From: JBFKMV01 sp041629655
GTDB taxonomy: Bacteria > Acidobacteriota > Polarisedimenticolia > Polarisedimenticolales > Polarisedimenticolaceae
Direction: 5' to 3'
DNA length: 12,592 nucleotides
Assembly: GCA_041629655.1 (NCBI GenBank)
Contig: JBFKMV010000156.1
Location: 1 to 12,592, forward strand
Position 1 is the first letter of the stretch. Every line of letters starts with the position of its first letter. Position numbers and translations under genes: made by a program. Positions 7,969 through 12,592 of this stretch are shown one piece after another. The notes beneath the pieces are model-generated. The model was not told the origin of the DNA. It saw nothing but the letters and a program-made list of their open reading frames with translations, and did not search any database.

Positions 7969-8154
7969 CTAGACCTCGGACAGGCGGTCGTGCGGGATCT
8001 CGGGCGGATCCGGCTTCTGGATCACCTCGGGGTCTTCCTCGGGCAGCTTGCCGATCCGCGCCTCGCCCGTGGCTTCGCCGGCCGTGGGCAAGACTTCCGC
8101 CTGCCCGCCCGTCACTTGCTCCAGGTCGTCGTCGTCCAGCCGGCGTTTCTTCAT
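7969..8154 (-). CDS. Small acidic peptide with bacteriocin-type double-glycine leader
   Basis: A 61-residue product. The first 17 residues, MKKRRLDDDDLEQVTGG, match the bacteriocin-type signal pattern (basic start, then L-x4-LEQV-x-GG), which C39 peptidase/ABC exporters cut after the two glycines. The remaining 44 residues have eight Glu, three Asp and seven Pro but only four Lys/Arg, and no Cys, Trp, Phe or Tyr. That is unlike a lanthipeptide, sactipeptide or thiopeptide core and suggests a disordered acidic peptide. An AGAGGAG ribosome binding site (minus strand of 8162-8168) sits seven bases before ATG 8154, which strongly supports real translation. No exporter, peptidase or modifying enzyme is in the window. 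It could be a precursor peptide processed elsewhere, or a small disordered protein that resembles a leader by chance. Confidence 0.65.
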   Translation of the reverse strand: MKKRRLDDDDLEQVTGGQAEVLPTAGEATGEARIGKLPEEDPEVIQKPDPPEIPHDRLSEV

Positions 8155-8220
8155 CGGAACGCTCCTCTCCCGTCTGTGATCGCGGTACCGGGTGTCCGGT
8201 CTCCGGGCTGACTCGATACC

Positions 8221-8236
8221 GCCGCGGCGCCGCGGC
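8221..8236. promoter_or_regulatory. Perfect 16-bp palindrome in a divergent spacer
   Basis: GCCGCGGCGCCGCGGC equals its own reverse complement over all 16 bases. It lies in the non-coding spacer between the divergent small-peptide and zinc-ribbon genes, 67 bp from the first ATG and about 88 bp from the chosen start of the second. A dimeric regulator could bind such a site, or it could form a hairpin in either leader. It is pure G and C in a GC-rich genome, so chance is a real alternative. A shorter inverted repeat, ACCGG-GTGT-CCGGT, lies at 8187-8200 in the same spacer. Confidence 0.4.
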
Positions 8237-8288
8237 TGCTTGTTTGACCCTGTAGTAGCCCGACGGACCGGGTTTCACGATCCGGGGT

Positions 8289-8294
8289 TAGAAT
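8289..8294 (+). promoter_or_regulatory. Possible -10 element for the zinc-ribbon gene
   Basis: TAGAAT matches the -10 consensus at five of six bases and stands out in this GC-rich sequence. It predicts a transcript start near 8301, just upstream of the AAAGGTGGA ribosome binding site at 8311-8319. No good -35 hexamer is seen 16-18 bp upstream. Confidence 0.3.
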
Positions 8295-8323
8295 CTCCGA
8301 CCGTGCCGAAAAAGGTGGATATC

Positions 8324-8530
8324 TTGCCGGTTTCGAAGACGCGTCCGAAGGGTATCCTGCCCGTCTGCCCGATCTGCATCGCCACCGGCCGCTGCTCGCG
8401 ATGCGACGGGCACGGCTGGTGCAGGACCTCGGATGACGCCGGCGAACGCAGCCTGCCCTGCAGCGCCTGCCAGTCCAGCGGCCGCTGCGTCTACTGCAAG
8501 GGCCGCGGCAAGCTGATCTCCCCGGCCTGA
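8324..8530 (+). CDS. Tandem CxxC zinc-ribbon-like mini-protein
   Basis: A 68-residue protein built from two copies of one unit, C-x2-C-x3-G-R-C-x2-C-x-G-x-G: CPICIATGRCSRCDGHG (15-31) and CSACQSSGRCVYCKGRG (46-62). The spacing is identical, and a 14-residue loop lies between them. Each copy has two CxxC pairs, able to hold one Zn2+, and the CxxCxGxG element of DnaJ-type zinc fingers; an extra Cys follows the first copy. The start is uncertain. TTG 8324 has a good AAAGGTGGA site at 8311-8319; GTG 8303 lies at the expected transcript start downstream of TAGAAT and would add seven residues without a ribosome binding site. GTG 8192 would reach into the regulatory spacer. The gene is divergent from the leader-peptide gene and convergent with the propeller gene. 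Chaperone-like, redox or nucleic-acid-binding roles are possible; none is shown. Confidence 0.7.
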   Translation: MPVSKTRPKGILPVCPICIATGRCSRCDGHGWCRTSDDAGERSLPCSACQSSGRCVYCKGRGKLISPA

Positions 8531-8552
8531 GGGCGCGGGCGCCGGCTCCGGA

Positions 8553-10544
8553 TCAGAAGGCGTAACCGGCGATCTCGTTCAGCCCGACCCGGTAGTAGAC
8601 GCGGTTGTCGATCGCGTCCACCTGGTAGTCCGGGGTCCGGTCGCGCCCGAGGTCGATCGTGGCCACGATCGCGCCGGTCGCCTTGCTGACCCGGGCCAGC
8701 CGCAGTCCCTGTTCGGGCAGCCGCACCATCATGAACACCGAGTCGACGGACTCGGCGGAGGCCCGGAAGCGCGCCCGGGCGGCGCGCACGTAGTCGCCGG
8801 ACAGGCCGGCGTAGCCTTCGGAGAGCTGCGCGAAGCCGTGGGCCAGCTCGGATGCGACCTCGCGGTCCGGCGTGCCCGGCTCCGTCTCGGCCGCGGCGCT
8901 GCCGAACGCCGCCCCGTAGAGTCCCGTCGCGGCCGAGGCCATCGCCGCGCGGAACGCGTTGGCGGCGTACAGCGCGCGCAGCAACGCCGGCTGCTTCGGC
9001 GACGGGTGGTGCGCGTGGAACCTGACCGCGCCGTCGAAGCCGAAGCCCACGACATTCTGGCTCGAGACCAGCGTGATCCGGTCGTCGCCGGTTTCCAGCG
9101 ACCACGGCACGTCCTTCTCGGCCAGCCGCACCTTCTGCTTCGACAGCGGCCGCACCTCGCCGCTCCGCTTGTCCAGCGCGTAGAGCAGGCCGTCGTCGTG
9201 CGAGAACGCGTAGAGCACGTTCCCCCGCTCGGCCGTCACGAGGTTGCCGTCCGAGGCGACCGCGCGCTTGAGCACCGGCTGCCCGGTGGCGGGGTCGAGC
9301 AGGTTGACCTCGCTGGTCGTGACGTACAGCACGCCGCGCGGGACGACCTCGGTGCGCAGCAGGCGCCCGCGGCACCTGGCGGGCTTCGAAAAGCGTAACG
9401 TTCCGGCCGCCGGGTCGAGGATGCTCAGGTAGTACTCGATACCCTTGTTGGTCCAGGCGCTGTCGTGTCCGGTCACCAGCAGGATCCCGCCGTCGGCGAG
9501 CGGTGCGTGGTCGACGAGCGTGCCCTGGATCTCGATACCCTTGCCCTTCTTGCCCCACAGCGATTCGCCGCTCTCGTAGTCGGCGAGCTTGAGCCGGCCG
9601 TTGCCGTCCGGACCGGACGACAGCACCGCGCCCCGTTCCAGGAACAGGATCTCGGTCGCCGCGCCCTTCATCCGCACCGGCTTGTCCCACACCGCCGAGC
9701 CGTCGGACAGCCGGAACGCGCCGTAATGCGTCGTGACCACCTCCGAGTTGCTGGTGCCGATGGTCATCGTCTGCTGGGCGGCGACGAAAAACAGGTCGTC
9801 GCGGTGGGGCGAGGCGTAGACCCGCGCCAGCGCGACCCCCTGGATTCCGGGCACGCGCCACGCCAGCTCGCCGGTGGCGATGTCGATCTTGGAGACGCCG
9901 GTCAGCTCCGGGATCAGGATCGCGCCCGCGGCCTCGACCGGCTTGGGGAAGCTGACGCTCTCGCCGGTGTGCCGTTCGACCAGCGCCGCGGCCAGGCGGC
10001 CGATCACCGAGGCGGTGGCGCCGGCGTGTTGCTTGGTCCAGCGCACCTCCGCCGTGGCGACGTCGACCAGCGACATCGCGCTCTTGCCGCCGTCGGCGCG
10101 CGGGCCGATGACCAGCAGCGCGCGGTTGCGCGGCAGCAGGTGGTGGCCGACCACCTGGGCGAAGCCGACCTTCAGCGAATCGAACACGATCCGGCCGTTC
10201 ATCGAATCCAGGATCAGCACGCGGCCGCGCTGCCCCTGCTCGGCGACCAGCACGAACGGCGAGTTGAGAATCTCGCGGTACCCGTCGGGGGAGAGGTCCG
10301 GGAGGTCCTCGTGCCGCCACGCGATGCCGCCTCCGCCCGGCTCGACTCCGTAGAGCCCCTTCGCCGTTCCGACGACCAGCCCGCCGAGCGGCGTCACGCG
10401 CTGCCACAGCACCGGGCTCTCGAAGCGCAACGTCCAGGCCGGATCGACTTCCGGCGAGGGCGTCTCTCCGGTCGCCGCTGCGGCGCCGAGCGCGGTGAGC
10501 AGACACACCACCGACAACGTGTGAGCGGACCGGAACCTGTTCAT
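8553..10544 (-). CDS. Secreted PQQ-like beta-propeller protein
   Basis: A 663-residue exported protein. Residues 1-25 form a signal peptide (hydrophobic core LSVVCLLTALGAAAA). The rest is dominated by PQQ-like propeller repeats with the D-x-A-T-G-x-x-x-W type turn: near 64-77, 158-170 (DVATAEVRW), 218-229 (DIATGELAW), 275-286, 318-330, 373-386 (LDPAAGTLRF), 413-424 (LLDPATGQPV) and 454-465, about eight copies. A helix-rich stretch at about 515-600 interrupts the beta pattern before a last strand-rich segment. No quinoprotein dehydrogenase catalytic or haem motif was noticed, so a scaffold or binding role is more likely than an oxidase. ATG 10544 is preceded by GAGG (minus strand of 10553-10556) eight bases away. 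It follows the lipoprotein gene by 70 bp, and a candidate promoter lies in that gap. Confidence 0.88.
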   Translation of the reverse strand: MNRFRSAHTLSVVCLLTALGAAAATGETPSPEVDPAWTLRFESPVLWQRVTPLGGLVVGTAKGLYGVEPGGGGIAWRHEDLPDLSPDGYREILNSPFVLVAEQGQRGRVLILDSMNGRIVFDSLKVGFAQVVGHHLLPRNRALLVIGPRADGGKSAMSLVDVATAEVRWTKQHAGATASVIGRLAAALVERHTGESVSFPKPVEAAGAILIPELTGVSKIDIATGELAWRVPGIQGVALARVYASPHRDDLFFVAAQQTMTIGTSNSEVVTTHYGAFRLSDGSAVWDKPVRMKGAATEILFLERGAVLSSGPDGNGRLKLADYESGESLWGKKGKGIEIQGTLVDHAPLADGGILLVTGHDSAWTNKGIEYYLSILDPAAGTLRFSKPARCRGRLLRTEVVPRGVLYVTTSEVNLLDPATGQPVLKRAVASDGNLVTAERGNVLYAFSHDDGLLYALDKRSGEVRPLSKQKVRLAEKDVPWSLETGDDRITLVSSQNVVGFGFDGAVRFHAHHPSPKQPALLRALYAANAFRAAMASAATGLYGAAFGSAAAETEPGTPDREVASELAHGFAQLSEGYAGLSGDYVRAARARFRASAESVDSVFMMVRLPEQGLRLARVSKATGAIVATIDLGRDRTPDYQVDAIDNRVYYRVGLNEIAGYAF

Positions 10545-10577
10545 CGGCTCGACCTCGCGGGTTGGGAGTTCAGGGGA

Positions 10578-10605
10578 AAGTTAGGTTCGGGCGGGGGCGA
10601 GTCAA
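10578..10605 (-). promoter_or_regulatory. Candidate promoter for the beta-propeller gene
   Basis: On the minus strand, TTGACT (10600-10605, five of six to the -35 consensus) is followed after 16 bp by TAACTT (10578-10583, about half matching the -10). The implied transcript start is near 10571, about 27 bases before ATG 10544, with the GAGG ribosome binding site in between. This would let the propeller gene be expressed separately from the lipoprotein gene upstream. Confidence 0.38.
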
Positions 10606-10614
10606 GCCGAAGGG

Positions 10615-11085
10615 TCAGGGGGTCACGGATCCGTCCGCGGCGACCGTGAAGGCCAGGCCCGGCTCCTGGCCGTTGCCGGGTGTGGGCACGATACGGGTCA
10701 GGCGCCGCCCGTTGGCGAACACGTTGTCGGTGCTGGCGCCGTTGGGGTCGCTGGCGCAGGCGTTGGGATCGCTGATGCGGATGCGCTGCTCCGTCCCCAC
10801 CGGCACGTCGTCGAACACCGCTTCCCAGCGGTCCTGGCCGGCCACGGTCATGTCGCGGCGGGCGAAACCGCGCCAGCCGGGGTGGATGTGGGTCTGGCCG
10901 ACACCCTGGACGCAGTTCGGGAACTGCGCGGCCACGTCGGGGTCGGTGACCGTCGGCGCGAGGTACTGGAAGGTGACCCTGGCAAAGCCGGACCCGGTGG
11001 GGTTGCCGTCGTCGTTCGGGCAGCCGGCGCCGCCGAACGCGAGCAGCGCGATCGAGACCAGCGCCATCGCAAGGCGTCGCTTCAT
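10615..11085 (-). CDS. Small lipoprotein of unknown function
   Basis: A 156-residue predicted lipoprotein. Two arginines after MK and a hydrophobic stretch (LAMALVSIALLAF) lead to GGAGC, with C22 as the lipidated residue. The lipobox is loose, having Gly where Leu or Val is usual at -3. The mature part begins PNDDGNPTGSG, a flexible tether, and then has beta-rich character with conserved-looking patches TFQYLAPTV, HIHPGWRGF and VPVGTEQRIRISDPNAC. Three further cysteines could pair or bind metal. I do not recognise a family; a small beta-sandwich is possible. The ATG 11085 was chosen because it opens directly into the signal sequence and has a G-rich site upstream; a longer reading frame to 11121 would run into the preceding gene. 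It lies 32 bp after the TolB/TPR gene and 70 bp before the propeller gene, same strand. Confidence 0.8.
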   Translation of the reverse strand: MKRRLAMALVSIALLAFGGAGCPNDDGNPTGSGFARVTFQYLAPTVTDPDVAAQFPNCVQGVGQTHIHPGWRGFARRDMTVAGQDRWEAVFDDVPVGTEQRIRISDPNACASDPNGASTDNVFANGRRLTRIVPTPGNGQEPGLAFTVAADGSVTP

Positions 11086-11117
11086 CGCCCCCAGGCTACT
11101 CGGTTCGGCCCGGCGAC

Positions 11118-12592
11118 TCAACCGGCGAGTTTGGCGTCCAGGTCGGCCAGCGACCGCTCGAGGAATCCCGGCAGGTCACCCCGGGTGCGCAGCTGCTCGA
11201 TACGCTCGCGGAACTCGCGATACTGCCGGCGCGCGCCGGTCTCCAGCGGCGCGAAACGGGGATGCGTCCGCAGCGGCTCCAGCTCCGGCCGCATCACCCA
11301 GTCGTAGGTCGGCATCAAGCCGTGGCCGGCCGCGTATTCCTCCAGCAGCGTGATCGCGAACTCCCGCTGGCCGTGACGCAACAACAGCGGGGTCAGGTTG
11401 CGGTAGGCCTCGTCGAGACAGTAGAAGTCGCGGCAGCGCTCGCGGGGAAACTGCTGCAACGCCGCCGCCGCGGTGGCCTCGTCGCTGCCCGCGAGGTCCA
11501 GGGCGAATTGCGCGAACGGCCGCAGGTACCAGTCGCTCGATTTCGGGTCGTGGTCGCGCAGCGCCTCGAGCACGGCGCGCGCCTCGTCGAGCCGTCCCGC
11601 CGTGGCCAGGAAGATGCAGCGGTACATGTTCGCGGCGTAGCTGTCGGGCTGGATCTCGAGCGCCTGGTCCAGCCGCGCGATCGCCTCGCCGGTCCGGCCG
11701 AGCTGGAACAGCGTGTTGGCCTCGCCGACGTGGCCCCACACGTACAACGGATCGATCTCGGTCGACCGCCGGATGACGTCCAGCGCGAGCTGGTCGCTGT
11801 ACAGCTTGAGCTGGGAGTGGACGACGTAGTACGCGAGCCCGTCGTTGGGTCCGTGGCGCAGCGCCTTCAACGCGTACTCCAGCGCCTTGGCCGGATTGGC
11901 GCCGTCCCACTCGATGAAGGCCAGCGTGGTCCAGGCGCGGCTGGACGTGTCGTCGATCGCCAGCGCGCGCTCGGCCTGGTCGCGGGCGATGCGGTTCCGT
12001 TCCTCCCTCGACGGGATCGACCACATCCGCAGCACCGCCAGCTCGCCCGCCGCGTCCGCGAGCTGCGGGTCGAGCTGCAACGCCTGTTCGAACGCGGCGC
12101 TCGCCAGCTCGAGGTCCCGCGTTTCGCCCGTGTCGTTGTACCGCTCGGAGTGGTACTTACCGCGCTGGAAGGCCAGCTCGGCGCGGGACCCCGAGGCGAC
12201 CGCCCCGGAGGGCAGCTCGCCCACGGCCCCCGGCTGCAGGATGCCGCGGATCCCGTCGGCCGATCGTCGGGTCAGCTCGATGAAAGTGTCGAGGTTGCCC
12301 CGGTAATTACCCGACCACAGGTAGCGGCTGGACCGCGGCTCGACCAAGTTCACGGTCAAGGCTAGGTCCTTCACGCCTTCCACGGTGATCGTGCAGGTCA
12401 CGCACGCGTCGACGCCGAACATCTCGGCCAGCTTCCGGATGTCGAGCCGCTTCGGATCGACCTCGACGCTGGTCGGCGGCCGCCGCGTATCGATACCCTC
12501 GACCTGCGCCAGCATCGAGGCCAGGTTGGACGGCACGGCGTCGGTCAGGTACTGCACCTCCTCCGCGCCGAACACCTGGCACGGCAAGACCA
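11118..12592 (-). CDS. TolB-like/TPR protein, 5' end outside the window
   Basis: The frame is open to the right edge, giving about 490 residues of the C-terminal part. It begins at VLPCQVFG, the position of the IAVLPF motif that opens TolB-like domains, so the true start lies beyond the window. The TolB-like part (about 12160-12592) has YLTDAVPSNLASMLAQVEG and a late LWSGNYRGN block. Tetratricopeptide repeats follow (about 11200-12160; for example ASAAFEQALQLDPQLADAA, IARLDQALEIQPDSYAAN). The tail has PLRTHPRFAPL, like the PLRDHPAF tail of the complete kinase at 1922-4657. In this architecture an N-terminal kinase, or a DNA-binding or cyclase domain, usually precedes TolB; which one applies here cannot be seen. 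The domain is much diverged from that of the neighbouring kinase, so it is not a recent copy. It is probably first in an operon with the lipoprotein and propeller genes. Confidence 0.9.
   Translation of the reverse strand, partial: VLPCQVFGAEEVQYLTDAVPSNLASMLAQVEGIDTRRPPTSVEVDPKRLDIRKLAEMFGVDACVTCTITVEGVKDLALTVNLVEPRSSRYLWSGNYRGNLDTFIELTRRSADGIRGILQPGAVGELPSGAVASGSRAELAFQRGKYHSERYNDTGETRDLELASAAFEQALQLDPQLADAAGELAVLRMWSIPSREERNRIARDQAERALAIDDTSSRAWTTLAFIEWDGANPAKALEYALKALRHGPNDGLAYYVVHSQLKLYSDQLALDVIRRSTEIDPLYVWGHVGEANTLFQLGRTGEAIARLDQALEIQPDSYAANMYRCIFLATAGRLDEARAVLEALRDHDPKSSDWYLRPFAQFALDLAGSDEATAAAALQQFPRERCRDFYCLDEAYRNLTPLLLRHGQREFAITLLEEYAAGHGLMPTYDWVMRPELEPLRTHPRFAPLETGARRQYREFRERIEQLRTRGDLPGFLERSLADLDAKLAG

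Noticed and set aside
5885..8278. 797-residue open frame on the minus strand opposite LemA and DUF2207
   Set aside because: The translation is rich in Arg, Pro and Gly with no recognisable domain. It is antisense to two clearly recognised families and covers the spacer with the palindrome.
8532..8543. GGCGC-GG-GCGCC inverted repeat between the zinc-ribbon and propeller stops, considered as a terminator
   Set aside because: The loop would be only two bases (or the stem only four), and there is no T tract on either strand, so it is not a convincing intrinsic terminator.
8491..10506. 671-residue frame on the minus strand overlapping the propeller gene
   Set aside because: It is a frame-shifted shadow of the propeller gene. 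It has no signal peptide or repeat pattern, whereas the chosen frame has both.
12585..12587. TTG at the right edge as the start of the TolB/TPR gene
   Set aside because: The frame continues to the edge, and the TTG lies inside the VLPCQ motif that begins a TolB-like domain, so the true start must be further upstream.

Overview
This 12.6 kb window is very GC-rich and densely coded. It looks like chromosome from an environmental bacterium, most plausibly Acidobacteriota or a relative. The lineage call rests on the Ser/Thr kinase–TolB-like–TPR architecture, which is common there, and on base composition; no rRNA or marker gene confirms it. I saw no tRNA, rRNA, CRISPR array, insertion sequence or attachment site.

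Layout: (a) 1-1925, plus strand: the tail of an unidentified membrane protein, then a DUF2339-like polytopic membrane protein. (b) 1922-5552, minus strand: a two-gene unit. A stand-alone kinase-fold protein that has lost nearly every catalytic residue (a predicted pseudokinase) is transcribed first. A complete kinase–TM–TolB-like–TPR protein follows 40 bp later. Its stop codon overlaps the stop of the convergent DUF2339 gene through a shared CTAG. (c) 5668-7957, plus strand: a LemA protein and a DUF2207 membrane protein with a Gly-rich tail, running divergently from the pseudokinase. (d) 7969-8530: two very small genes reading away from each other. One encodes a 61-residue peptide with a bacteriocin-type double-glycine leader but an acidic, Pro-rich, Cys-free remainder. 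The other encodes a 68-residue protein made of two copies of a C-x2-C-x4-R-C-x2-C-x-G-x-G zinc-ribbon-like unit. The spacer between them holds a perfect 16-bp palindrome. (e) 8553-12592, minus strand: a secreted PQQ-like beta-propeller protein, a small lipoprotein, and a TolB-like/TPR protein that runs off the right edge.

Working picture (inference): the window carries envelope-associated signalling. One transmembrane kinase reaches a periplasmic TolB/TPR region and may be modulated by the pseudokinase encoded just upstream. A second TolB/TPR protein sits in line with exported proteins (lipoprotein and propeller). LemA, DUF2207 and DUF2339 are membrane families of poorly known function. The best candidates for something undescribed are the pseudokinase/kinase pair and the small divergent gene pair with its palindromic spacer.
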